Shown here: positions 56,619 through 64,000 of the stretch, piece after piece
Numbering within the stretch: the stretch's first letter is position 1
Layout of the letters: each line of letters begins with the position of its first letter
From: a bacterium HR37
Lineage (GTDB): Bacteria; Desulfobacterota_D; UBA1144; Nemesobacterales; CSP1-2
DNA: 64,000 bases
Direction: 5' to 3'
NCBI GenBank assembly: GCA_002898375.1
Contig: BEIN01000001.1
Coordinates: 124,001 to 188,000 of the forward strand
The notes under the pieces: model-generated
What the model was told of the DNA's origin: nothing
The model's input: the letters and a program-made list of their open reading frames with translations, nothing else
Databases searched by the model: none
Program-made: the position numbers and the translations under genes

Positions 56619-57182
56619 TTAGTGAGTGTGAATATTATCTCTGTGGTTGTGATGGTGGTTGTTGTTGTCGTGTTCTTTATAGTTACTCTTCCCTAGCATG
56701 TTTTTATACTCTTCTTCTGAGATCTCAGGGAGCCTCTCTATGAATGCCACTATTGACCATAGCTCCTTATCAGTGTGGGTAGGACCAAATGCAGGCATAC
56801 CTGTCATCTTAATACCGTGTTTTAGTATCCAGAAAAGTTCCTTTGAGTTCCATCTTCCTGCACTTTTTCCCAGATCAGGGGGCTTAGGGTTTAGGCCCTT
56901 ACCTATCTCTGAGGGATCGATACCGGGTGCTCCATGGCAGGTAGCGCACATCTCTTCGTAATGGTGGGCTCCCTTTATTATATCGTTATCTGAACTGGAA
57001 GGCGGAGTTATGTTTTTAGCCCTGACCTGTATGGAACGGGTTTTTACCACTTCAAATACCTTTGAGGCAAGCTCGGTGTGGGGTTTTGTTGCAGCAACAT
57101 TGTATATGCCTAAGTATACAAATACCGTAAATACCGCTACTACTATTACCACTAGAACTATTGTTGTTTTTAAAAAATTCAT
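56619..57182 (-). CDS. Membrane-anchored c-type cytochrome with a His/Asn-rich tail
   Basis: The 187-residue product starts at the ATG that overlaps the cusA stop (ATGA); the longer open frame runs inside cusA and is rejected. A membrane anchor (about 7-28) is followed by a single heme-c domain: C79-A-T-C82-H83 and Met129 in GMPAFG as the likely sixth ligand. The last 18 residues hold seven His and five Asn and look like a metal-binding tail. It acts in the periplasm, perhaps passing electrons or binding metal for the efflux pump. The CcmG/CcmH genes behind it would help its maturation. Confidence 0.92.
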   Translation of the reverse strand: MNFLKTTIVLVVIVVAVFTVFVYLGIYNVAATKPHTELASKVFEVVKTRSIQVRAKNITPPSSSDNDIIKGAHHYEEMCATCHGAPGIDPSEIGKGLNPKPPDLGKSAGRWNSKELFWILKHGIKMTGMPAFGPTHTDKELWSIVAFIERLPEISEEEYKNMLGKSNYKEHDNNNHHHNHRDNIHTH

Positions 57183-60100
57183 TTCTTGTTCTCCTCCTGT
57201 TTTAAGGTTCTTTCTTTCCATATTGCATAAACTGCAGGAATTATTACAAGGGTAAGGATAGTGGATGTAATAAGTCCCCCTACCATAGGTGCTGCAATCC
57301 TTTTCATCATATCTGCTCCTGCTCCATGGCTCCACATAAGGGGAAGAAGCCCCATTAGCATTGCCATAACGGTCATCATTTTTGGCCTTACCCGCTGTAC
57401 AGCTCCATCGTGTATTGCTCTTGCTAGACTCTCTAGATCGTATCTTCCTTCTTTTATCATTTTGTGGTAAAACTCATCCAGATAAATTATCATTACCACC
57501 CCTGTTTGGGCGGCAAGGCCCGCAAGAGCTATAAACCCGACCCAGGTTGCAACACTCATGTTGTAGCCCAAGATATAAATTAGCCATATTCCCCCGATCG
57601 TAGCAAAAGGCACAGATAAAAGTATTATTGCTGTCTCCACAAGGTTGTTGAAGTTAAGATAGAGAATAACAAATATTATAAGAAGGGTAAGGGGTACAAC
57701 TAGTTTTAAGCGCTCTTTTACCCTTAGCATGTACTCATACTGCCCACTCCAGGTAAGGTAGTACTTTGGTGGAAGCTTTACCTGGCTATTAACTATCTTT
57801 TTTGCTTCCTCCACATAGCTTCCTATGTCTCTTCCTTCTATATCTACGTATACGTATCCAACTTTTGTTGCCTCTTCAGTTTTTATCTCAGGTGGGCCCA
57901 TTACTATACGGATATCTGCAAGCTGTGTTATTGGAATCTGGGCCCCAACTGGGGTTGGAACAAGCACCCTTTCAAGCTTGTGGATCTCATCACGCAGTTC
58001 CCTTAAGTACCTGACGTTTACGGGGTATCTCTCGGGGCCTTCTATGGTCTGGGTTATGTTGTTTCCCCCTATTGCTGCCTCTATTATATCCTCTACATCT
58101 TCTACTCTTAGCCCATAACGGGCGGCTTCTCTACGCTTAACGTGAAAGTCTATGTAGTATCCACCTGTTACCCTCTCTGCGTAGACGCTTCTTGTTCCTG
58201 GTATTCCTTGTAGTATTCCTTCGATCTCTTTCCCTATTTTTTCTATGGTAGAAAGCTCTGGTCCAAATATCTTTATCCCTATGGGGGTTCTTATCCCGGT
58301 TGTTAACATATCTACCCTTGCCTTGATGGGCATGGTCCATGCATTTGTAAAACCCGGTATACGAACCGTTTGATTAAGCTCGCTGATAAGCTCCTCTGGG
58401 GTTATTGTTCTTTCTTCAGGCCATATGAGTTGAAGAAACTTTTTTACTGGCTTGGGTGCCCAGCTTGAATACCATCTTTTCTCCGGAATCTTACGCCACT
58501 CATCCTCAGGTTTTAAGATTATGTTTGTCTCTATCATAGATAAGGGGGCAGGGTCAGTTGGGGTTTCTGCTCTTCCTACCTTCCCAAAAACCGTTTGAAC
58601 CTCTGGAAAGCTTTTTATTATCTTGTCCCTAACCTGGATTACCTTCTGAGCCTCTGTAATTGATATTCCAGGGGTGGTCACAGGCATATCCATTAGAACC
58701 CCTTCATAGAGAGGAGGCATAAACTCTGAGCCTATCTTAAAGAACACGGGAACTGTAACTGCAAGGAGGATTAATGCAGTAAATACGGTTGTCTTCTTAA
58801 ACCTTAAAACGAATCTTACCACCGGATCATATGCACTGATTAGGAACCGACTTACAGGATTTTTCTTCTCAGGCACTATTCTCCCACGAACTAAGATGGT
58901 TGCTAGGGCAACCGTTAGGGTTATTGATAGTATGGAGGCAAAGGCCATGCCAAAGGTTTTTGTATATGCAAGGGGTTTAAAGAGTCTTCCTTCTTGGTAC
59001 TCAAGTGTAAAAACCGGAATAAAGGAAACGGTAATCACAAGAAGTGCAAAGAATATTGGTTTTCCAACTTCTTTCATAGCCTCTATCATTACATCCATCC
59101 TGTCTTGTTTCTTTCCCTGTTCTTCCCAGTGTTCAAGCCTCTTATGTATGTTTTCAACTATAACTATTGCGGCATCAACCATAGCTCCTATTGCAATGGC
59201 TATTCCTCCTAATGACATTATGTTGGATGTGATTTTCATATAATACATCGGAATAAAAGAAAAAAGGATTGCAAACGGGAGGGTAAAGATAACTACCAGT
59301 GCGGATCTAAAGTGCCAGAGAAACACAATACAGACTACACTTACAATGATACTCTCTTCTATGAGTTTTTCTGTAAGGGTTCTTATAGCCTTTCTTATCA
59401 GTTCAGAACGGTCATATGTTACAACCAGTTTTACTCCTTCTGGGAAAGCATCCTTAACCTCTTCTAGCTTCTTCTTTACCCTGTTAATTACGTCAAGTGC
59501 GTTTTCTCCAAACCGTGCAACCACAATACCTCCTACCACCTCTCCCTTTCCATCAAGCTCTGCAAGACCTCTTCGTATATCGGGTCCCAATTCTACATTT
59601 GCTATATCGTTTATTAGAACCGGGGTTCCCCTTTCTCCGTCTACAGATACAACTATGTTTCTTATATCATCCAGATTCTCTATATACCCCTTTCCCCTTA
59701 CTATGTATTCTCTGCCAGTCCACTCTATTACCCTACCTCCAACGTCGTTGTTGCTTTTCCTTATAGCATCGATAACGGTTTTTAGTGGAATGTTATAGGC
59801 AAGGAGTTTATTGGGATCTACGTTTACTTGGTACTGTTTCACAAAACCTCCTACGCTTGCAACCTCTGCAACACCTGGCACACTCTGTAGCCAGTACCTT
59901 AGATACCAGTCCTGAAATGACCGTAGTTCTGAGAGGTCATACCTGCCACTTTCATCAACCAGGGCATACTCAAAGACCCATCCAACTCCGGTTGCATCAG
60001 GACCTAAGGTTGGGCTAACCCCTTCTGGAAGCTTTCCTCTTAGTCCAGCTAGGTACTCAAGTACACGGCTTCTTGCCCAGTATATATCTGTTCCGTCTTC

Positions 60101-60391
60101 AAAGAGAACGTATACAAAGGAGAACCCAAACATTGATATTCCCCTTACAACGGTTACCTTTGGTGCAGCAAGGAGGGTTGTGGTAATGGGGTATGTGATC
60201 TGGTCTTCTACCAGGTCAGGGCTTCTTCCAGGCCACTCTGTAAAAACTATAACTTGAGTGTCTGAGAGATCAGGAATTGCATCAAGTGGTGTATTCTTTA
60301 AAGCCCATATTCCCCATACCGTTAAGAAAATAACCCCAAGGAAAACCAAAAAGCGTTTCTTTGATGAGAATGTAATTATCTTCTCTATCAT
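57179..60391 (-). CDS. cusA: CusA-like heavy-metal RND efflux pump (HME-RND)
   Basis: The 1070-residue product has the RND layout of 12 membrane helices and two large periplasmic domains. GAMVDAAIVIVENIHKRLE in helix 4 is the spelling seen in CusA and SilA, which move Cu(I)/Ag(I), rather than in CzcA types. P-G-x-x-x-x-x-V-E-x-x-I/V near the start also fits. It would take monovalent copper or silver from the periplasm to the TolC-like channel, driven by protons. It is 14 bases behind the MFP gene and overlaps the cytochrome gene by ATGA. Confidence 0.95.
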   Translation of the reverse strand: MIEKIITFSSKKRFLVFLGVIFLTVWGIWALKNTPLDAIPDLSDTQVIVFTEWPGRSPDLVEDQITYPITTTLLAAPKVTVVRGISMFGFSFVYVLFEDGTDIYWARSRVLEYLAGLRGKLPEGVSPTLGPDATGVGWVFEYALVDESGRYDLSELRSFQDWYLRYWLQSVPGVAEVASVGGFVKQYQVNVDPNKLLAYNIPLKTVIDAIRKSNNDVGGRVIEWTGREYIVRGKGYIENLDDIRNIVVSVDGERGTPVLINDIANVELGPDIRRGLAELDGKGEVVGGIVVARFGENALDVINRVKKKLEEVKDAFPEGVKLVVTYDRSELIRKAIRTLTEKLIEESIIVSVVCIVFLWHFRSALVVIFTLPFAILFSFIPMYYMKITSNIMSLGGIAIAIGAMVDAAIVIVENIHKRLEHWEEQGKKQDRMDVMIEAMKEVGKPIFFALLVITVSFIPVFTLEYQEGRLFKPLAYTKTFGMAFASILSITLTVALATILVRGRIVPEKKNPVSRFLISAYDPVVRFVLRFKKTTVFTALILLAVTVPVFFKIGSEFMPPLYEGVLMDMPVTTPGISITEAQKVIQVRDKIIKSFPEVQTVFGKVGRAETPTDPAPLSMIETNIILKPEDEWRKIPEKRWYSSWAPKPVKKFLQLIWPEERTITPEELISELNQTVRIPGFTNAWTMPIKARVDMLTTGIRTPIGIKIFGPELSTIEKIGKEIEGILQGIPGTRSVYAERVTGGYYIDFHVKRREAARYGLRVEDVEDIIEAAIGGNNITQTIEGPERYPVNVRYLRELRDEIHKLERVLVPTPVGAQIPITQLADIRIVMGPPEIKTEEATKVGYVYVDIEGRDIGSYVEEAKKIVNSQVKLPPKYYLTWSGQYEYMLRVKERLKLVVPLTLLIIFVILYLNFNNLVETAIILLSVPFATIGGIWLIYILGYNMSVATWVGFIALAGLAAQTGVVMIIYLDEFYHKMIKEGRYDLESLARAIHDGAVQRVRPKMMTVMAMLMGLLPLMWSHGAGADMMKRIAAPMVGGLITSTILTLVIIPAVYAIWKERTLKQEENKK

Positions 60392-60405
60392 CGTTTGCTC
60401 TCCTT

Positions 60406-61968
60406 TTACCTTACGTTAATTTCAAAGAATCGAGAAACAGGTGTCTTTCCAGGTATTTGCACTGTAACCCTTACCTGCCATGACCCTCCCATGGGTATGT
60501 TTACCTCTGCTATATATAGACCATCTTTAACGTGCCTGCCTTCTGCTGAAACACTCATAGCCGGCATTCCCATAGAGGGCATTGGTGGCATATGAAGTAG
60601 AACATCTACTTTTGCATCTTTTATAGGGTTTTTGTCTTTGTCAGTAAGGGTAATCTTAAATGTGTTGTCTCCAACCTTGGGGAATTCTCCTTCCGGTGTA
60701 AAAGAGATATTTACCTCCTTTGGGGTTTCCGAAACTGTCTCGCTTCCTCCGTGCGCATGTCCAGGTGTCCCTGTGCCAAATGCTTCTATTGCTGCTTTAA
60801 GTCTGCTTTCGGAATCCACAAGGAAATTAGCGCTTCTTACAACTGTTTCACCCTCTTTTAGCCCTTTTAAAATCTCATAGTACTGACCGGCTTTTTGTCC
60901 AACTTTTACTTCTCTTGGTTCAAAGGCTCCATCTTCCATTGCAACGAATACTATTTTTCTTTCACCAGTGTCAATTACGGAATCCTCTGATATGGCCAGT
61001 TTCTCTCCAAGAGGTATTTTTAATTCCACATTTGCATACATACCGGGTTTCAGTTTGTTGTCTTCGTTTTTAAACTCAAACCTTACTTTTGCTGTTCTGG
61101 TCTTTGTTTCTAATGTGGGATAGATGTAGGTGACCTTTCCATGGAAAACCTCTCCCGGATAGTAGGAAAGGGTAAGGGTTGCTTCCTGTCCTTCCTTAAT
61201 AAGTGGGAGTTCGTATTCATAGATATCTGCAAGAACCCAAACGGTTGATAGATCCACAATCTCAAAAATGACCTCATTTGGCATAATCATCTTCTCTGGA
61301 AATGCCTCACGCTTTGTAACATAGCCACTTATGGGTGAGTAGAGTGTAAGGTACTTAAGGGGTTTTCCGGTGTTTTCGACTTTCTTTATTTCTCTTTCCG
61401 GAATGTCCCAGAGTAGGAGCCTTCTACGGGTGGCTTCAAGCAGGGATCTTGCACTCGAGGATATCTCAGGGAAAGAACTTTTTCCAAATGAATCGTGGGC
61501 TTTAAGGGCAAGCAGGTATTCTTCCTGTGTAGATACAAGTTCTGGGCTATAGATGGTAAAAAGTGGTTCTCCTCTTTTTACGTATTTCCCCACGTAGTTT
61601 GCAAAAACTTCTTTTACCCATCCGCTGAATTTTACACTAACCCTTGCAATCTTTGTTTCATCAGCCTCGACTATTCCCACCGTTCTTATGTCTCTTACAA
61701 GTCTCCTTGTGGTTACCTCATCCGTTTTTATCCCAATAATCTGTTGTCTCTCAGGACTTATCCATACTGTTGTAAAACCTTCGGGGCTTTTAGGTTTATG
61801 TAGTGTGTTTGTTTCTCTGTTTTCTACCTTTTCCTCCGTTTTCTCTTCTGTTTGAGTGGTGTGTTTTTTGTGTTCCAAATCCTTTGATAGAGAGATTGCT
61901 ATTGTTATAAGCATAAAGACAGACAAAAATGTAACAACGGTTTTAAGCACAATAGCGGTTTTTTTCAT
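60406..61968 (-). CDS. cusB: CusB-like membrane fusion protein with a C-terminal FixH/YtkA-like domain
   Basis: The 520-residue product has a signal/anchor helix (about 8-27), a barrel-sandwich hybrid and helical hairpin with YSPELVSTQEEYL near 155-167, beta-barrel and membrane-proximal domains to about 385, then a His/Gly/Thr linker. The last 105 residues (from about 415) have G-D-N-T-F, the Met-rich MPPMPSMGMPAM, and a W-Q-V-R-V end typical of FixH/YtkA domains. Such a domain could bind Cu(I) through its methionines. The fusion is longer than plain CusB, about 407 residues in E. coli. It sits between cusC (34 bases) and cusA (14 bases). Confidence 0.92.
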   Translation of the reverse strand: MKKTAIVLKTVVTFLSVFMLITIAISLSKDLEHKKHTTQTEEKTEEKVENRETNTLHKPKSPEGFTTVWISPERQQIIGIKTDEVTTRRLVRDIRTVGIVEADETKIARVSVKFSGWVKEVFANYVGKYVKRGEPLFTIYSPELVSTQEEYLLALKAHDSFGKSSFPEISSSARSLLEATRRRLLLWDIPEREIKKVENTGKPLKYLTLYSPISGYVTKREAFPEKMIMPNEVIFEIVDLSTVWVLADIYEYELPLIKEGQEATLTLSYYPGEVFHGKVTYIYPTLETKTRTAKVRFEFKNEDNKLKPGMYANVELKIPLGEKLAISEDSVIDTGERKIVFVAMEDGAFEPREVKVGQKAGQYYEILKGLKEGETVVRSANFLVDSESRLKAAIEAFGTGTPGHAHGGSETVSETPKEVNISFTPEGEFPKVGDNTFKITLTDKDKNPIKDAKVDVLLHMPPMPSMGMPAMSVSAEGRHVKDGLYIAEVNIPMGGSWQVRVTVQIPGKTPVSRFFEINVR

Positions 61969-62002
61969 GTCTAAACCTCCTCAATTTTATCCATGATAAG
62001 AC

Positions 62003-63253
62003 TCACGTAGTTATATCAACTATCTCTTCTATCCTTGCCAGGGCCTTCTGGTAGTTTGTGAGATGGGTATAGTATGTAAGTTCAAAGTTAAAAAGGGTTA
62101 TCAGGTTATCCAGAAGGGTTAGGAAGTCTATGTTTCCTACCTGGTACCCGGCAATTGCCGATTCAAGTGATAGTGTTGCCTGTGGAATTATCCCCTCTTC
62201 AAAGAGCTTAAGAAGATTCTCTGAGGTTCTGGCAATTAGGTACTGGTTTTTAAGCTCGAAGAAAAGGGTTTGAGTTGTGCTTGTATAGCTCTGGCGTGCT
62301 GCTTCAAGTTTATTTGCTTCCTCTTCTATTCCCAACTTCTGCTTTCTCCAGAAGTAAATGGGTACTTTTATACCAAGGGTTACTTCCCAGACACCCTGCA
62401 CTCCTCCCTCACTCATTCCCATTACACCCGGTGCTGCACCTAAAACAAAGTCGGGGAAGTACTCTTTTTTAGCAAGTTCTAAGGCCTTTTCCTCTCTTTT
62501 TATGGATCTCTCTTTTGCCTTAAGAAGTGGGGCCTTCTCTTGGGTAAGTTTGTAGAGTTCCTCAATAGATAGGCTAAAGGGGGTTTTCTTTATCTCCTGG
62601 GGTTTCCCAAGAGGTGAGTTAGGTGGTCGGTTTAGGAGGGTTCTTAATCTTGCTTCTATGGTTTCCTTTTTCTCTTTAAGTAGTTCAAGCTGTTCAATAA
62701 ACCTTGATACCTCCACCTGGGCCTTTAGTACATCCTGCTGAATACCCTCTCCTACAGTGTATTTCGTCTCAGCAATCCTTAAAAACTTTTCAAGTAGGTC
62801 TTTATTTTTCTGCGTTATCTCTATTGATTTATCAATTAGGAACCAATCGTAATAGGTTTCTTTAAGATCAGCTATTACCTTTCTCAAAGTGGCCTTGTAG
62901 AGTTGTTCTTGTGCACGTGCTTCCTCTAGAGCTATCTTTTCCTTAAGGGAAAGTTTCCCAGGGAATGGAAATTCCTGCATAAAAGAGAAAAGAACCATGC
63001 TCATTGGTTCCTCATTTAGGGTTATGCGGTCAAAGCTTACGTTTCTCCATCCGATTCCAATAATGGGATCAGGTAGGGAACCCTCCTGATAAGGTCGCTT
63101 TGTGGAAGCTTCCCATTTTGCTTTTGCTTCCTTTATATCGGGATTGTTCTGTAGGGCTTCTTTTATAAGCGATTCAAGCGTTGTAACCTCACTGGCAAAG
63201 GATACTCTGGTAAGTAGTACTAGAATTAAAGCTAGCCCACTTATTAGTTTCAT
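62003..63253 (-). CDS. cusC: TolC-family outer-membrane channel, CusC-like
   Basis: The 416-residue product has a signal peptide (cleavage after SFA near residue 20) and the repeated TolC pattern of two outer-membrane-efflux halves: long amphipathic helices with NPDIKEAKAKWEAS and N-x-x-L-L at the ends. It forms the trimeric channel for the CusBA pump. GGGAGAGAG lies just before the ATG. No lipobox is seen, unlike E. coli CusC. The hypothetical gene 126 bases upstream is on the same strand. Confidence 0.92.
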   Translation of the reverse strand: MKLISGLALILVLLTRVSFASEVTTLESLIKEALQNNPDIKEAKAKWEASTKRPYQEGSLPDPIIGIGWRNVSFDRITLNEEPMSMVLFSFMQEFPFPGKLSLKEKIALEEARAQEQLYKATLRKVIADLKETYYDWFLIDKSIEITQKNKDLLEKFLRIAETKYTVGEGIQQDVLKAQVEVSRFIEQLELLKEKKETIEARLRTLLNRPPNSPLGKPQEIKKTPFSLSIEELYKLTQEKAPLLKAKERSIKREEKALELAKKEYFPDFVLGAAPGVMGMSEGGVQGVWEVTLGIKVPIYFWRKQKLGIEEEANKLEAARQSYTSTTQTLFFELKNQYLIARTSENLLKLFEEGIIPQATLSLESAIAGYQVGNIDFLTLLDNLITLFNFELTYYTHLTNYQKALARIEEIVDITT

Positions 63254-63293
63254 GTTCTCTCTCCCTTTTACGGTATTTATTGTGGTAAGGGTA

Positions 63294-63354
63294 TATCTCT
63301 GGCTGGAAAAGTCCGTGTTTGTATTACACAGAATCCCTACAGCAACCAGAGATA
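63294..63354. repeat. Inverted repeat between the first and second genes of the copper operon
   Basis: TATCTCTGG (63294-63302) and CCAGAGATA (63346-63354) are perfect 9-base inverse copies, 43 bases apart, and extend three bases with one mismatch. The sequence between contains a smaller GTGT/ACAC dyad. It lies in the 126-base spacer before cusC. It could fold as an mRNA hairpin or serve as a protein operator. Confidence 0.45.
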
Positions 63355-63379
63355 GAGGAGTTTTAAGGGGTAGGTTCTA

Positions 63380-63772
63380 TCATAGGATAAGGGAGAGGTT
63401 TTTAAGGAAAAGCTCAGGTGGTTTGAGTTTTACAAGCCTGCTTTCTACTATAGAAGGATAAAAAGCCTTTTCCCGCTCTATAACGTGTGAGATGTAGAAA
63501 AAGTTAAAAGCTAGGATGGCTTTGGCAAGAGAATTAAAGTCACTGTTTTGAGGGATGCTTGGTAGCATGTACTTACAGGTAAAAGATAGGTGTTTTGGTG
63601 GGTTTGTCTCTTTATAGGAGGTTTTAGCAGTGTTTGTGCCTTGGTGGTTACCCTCTGAAGTGGAATGACAGTTGGCTTCTCTTAAGGATATTTCCTGGAA
63701 GCAGAGATCAGCACACAAACCTGTGTAGCAAAAAAGCGTAACAAAAACAAAAAGCAGGCTAAGAAATCTCAT
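63380..63772 (-). CDS. Secreted Cys/His-containing protein leading the copper operon, unknown function
   Basis: The 130-residue product has a clear signal peptide (hydrophobic to LCA, about residue 21). The mature part begins D-L-C and holds three cysteines (24, 35, 66), with His36, His43 and His61 near two of them, in a Ser/Thr/Asn-rich stretch, then a helical C-terminus with a hydrophobic patch. I do not recognise the family. Being first in the operon after the only clear promoter, a periplasmic metal-sensing or metal-carrying role is possible. A start 9 bases after the -10 box, without an SD, suggests a leaderless mRNA. Confidence 0.78.
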   Translation of the reverse strand: MRFLSLLFVFVTLFCYTGLCADLCFQEISLREANCHSTSEGNHQGTNTAKTSYKETNPPKHLSFTCKYMLPSIPQNSDFNSLAKAILAFNFFYISHVIEREKAFYPSIVESRLVKLKPPELFLKNLSLIL

Positions 63773-63781
63773 TCGCCCTGT

Positions 63782-63810
63782 ATTGTAATTTTGGTTCCTA
63801 TAAAAGTCAA
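63782..63810 (-). promoter_or_regulatory. Promoter of the copper-efflux operon, leaderless
   Basis: On the minus strand TTGACT (63810-63805), 17 bases, then TACAAT (63787-63782). The ATG at 63772 follows after 9 bases, so the leader would be about 2-3 bases. The 17-base spacer does not suit a CueR/MerR operator, whose promoters have 19-20 bases. Confidence 0.62.
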
Positions 63811-63837
63811 GGCAGGTTTTGGATTTAGAGTAAGGGG

Positions 63838-63866
63838 TTGTATATTTGGGCTAGAAAAAATTAAAA
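63838..63866 (+). promoter_or_regulatory. Promoter of the rightmost gene, near-leaderless
   Basis: TTGTAT (63838-63843), 17 bases, then TTAAAA (63861-63866); TAAAAT with an 18-base spacer is equivalent. The ATG at 63877 is 10 bases downstream. It diverges from the copper-operon promoter. Confidence 0.4.
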
Positions 63867-63876
63867 TTATTACGTA

Positions 63877-64000
63877 ATGGGTGGTAATAAGGGTGATTCG
63901 TTAAGAAAAAGGTTTGGAATAATTTTAGCAAATTTTATATCCAAGAACTATACCACCACAACGGTATTAGTTTCCTCTCTCGGGTTTATTTTCCCTTTTT
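63877..64000 (+). CDS. 5' end of an unidentified membrane protein (cut by the window edge)
   Basis: The frame opens at ATG 63877 and stays open to the edge, 41 codons. It begins MGGNKGDSLRKRFG, basic and polar, then becomes hydrophobic (TVLVSSLGFIFPF), which suggests an N-terminal membrane helix. I cannot assign a family. The start is supported by the promoter-like sequence 10 bases upstream, and there is no SD. It runs divergently from the copper operon, so it could be a regulator or sensor for it, but that is only a guess from position. Confidence 0.5.
   Translation, partial: MGGNKGDSLRKRFGIILANFISKNYTTTTVLVSSLGFIFPF

Noticed and set aside
57183-57335. Upstream extension of the cytochrome c frame by 51 codons
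   Set aside because: The extension lies in antisense-free but out-of-frame cusA coding sequence; ATGA overlap and the membrane anchor fit the later start.
59346-59798. Plus-strand open frame of 150 codons
   Set aside because: It is antisense to cusA, is Ser/Thr-rich as expected from reversed codons, and has no SD or motifs.
1-64000. CRISPR arrays, insertion sequences, prophage, integrons
   Set aside because: I saw no regularly spaced direct repeats, transposase or integrase motifs, or long terminal inverted repeats anywhere in the window.

Overview
The window reads as a continuous piece of the core chromosome of a diderm (outer-membrane) bacterium. BamA, Skp, a LolCD-type ABC transporter, a TolC-family protein, an OmpA-domain protein and a YcbB-type L,D-transpeptidase all point to an outer membrane. 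Arginine is coded mostly by AGA/AGG and isoleucine often by ATA. The proteins are rich in Lys and Glu and the spacers are very short, which fits a compact, probably thermophilic genome. I cannot assign a phylum. I see no CRISPR array, insertion sequence, prophage or integron, and no gene-free stretch longer than 300 bases.

Layout. 1-8.7 kb: the end of an archaeal-type phosphoglycerate mutase, tRNA-Leu, two small exported or membrane proteins, an OmpA-domain protein, an L,D-transpeptidase, a CPA2 antiporter, an acyl-CoA synthetase-like enzyme, a ferritin-like protein and a small PC4-like protein. 8.7-19.8 kb: a co-directional housekeeping run with manC, gmk, rel, lepB, pyrR-pyrB-pyrC, an MgtC/DUF4010 membrane protein, an MFS transporter and a thioesterase. 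19.8-26.6 kb: lysS, lolC, lolD, bamA, skp and fabZ, overlapping or nearly so, an envelope-assembly operon. 26.7-42.7 kb: tRNA-Thr/Tyr/Gly/Thr, tuf, rpmG, tRNA-Trp, secE, nusG, rplK, rplA, rplJ, rplL, rpoB, rpoC and valS, the translation and transcription core. 42.7-55.0 kb: purF, purL and speD on the minus strand; mnmA, an MtaB-like methylthiotransferase and a phosphoesterase on the plus strand; an AAA+/VWA pair and a glycosyltransferase on the minus strand; a TVP38-type membrane protein on the plus strand. 55.0-63.8 kb: an eight-gene minus-strand operon with a secreted Cys/His protein, CusC-, CusB- and CusA-like copper/silver efflux proteins, a c-type cytochrome with a His/Asn-rich tail, a PCYCGC-motif protein, a CcmG/TlpA thioredoxin and CcmH. 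The right edge holds the start of an unidentified membrane protein.

Three genome-scale patterns stand out. First, eight genes appear to have promoters whose -10 box lies only 7-12 bases before the start codon, with no Shine-Dalgarno sequence. This suggests a class of leaderless or near-leaderless mRNAs beside ordinary SD-led genes. Second, convergent gene pairs are joined end to end (0, 1, 7 and 12 bases apart, and one 14-base overlap), and only one of these junctions has a strong intrinsic terminator. Third, tuf has a codon style unlike its neighbours that changes in its last codons, and it encodes a four-cysteine insert. The most system-like locus is the copper efflux/cytochrome/CcmGH operon, which suggests metal export coupled to periplasmic redox or heme-protein maturation.
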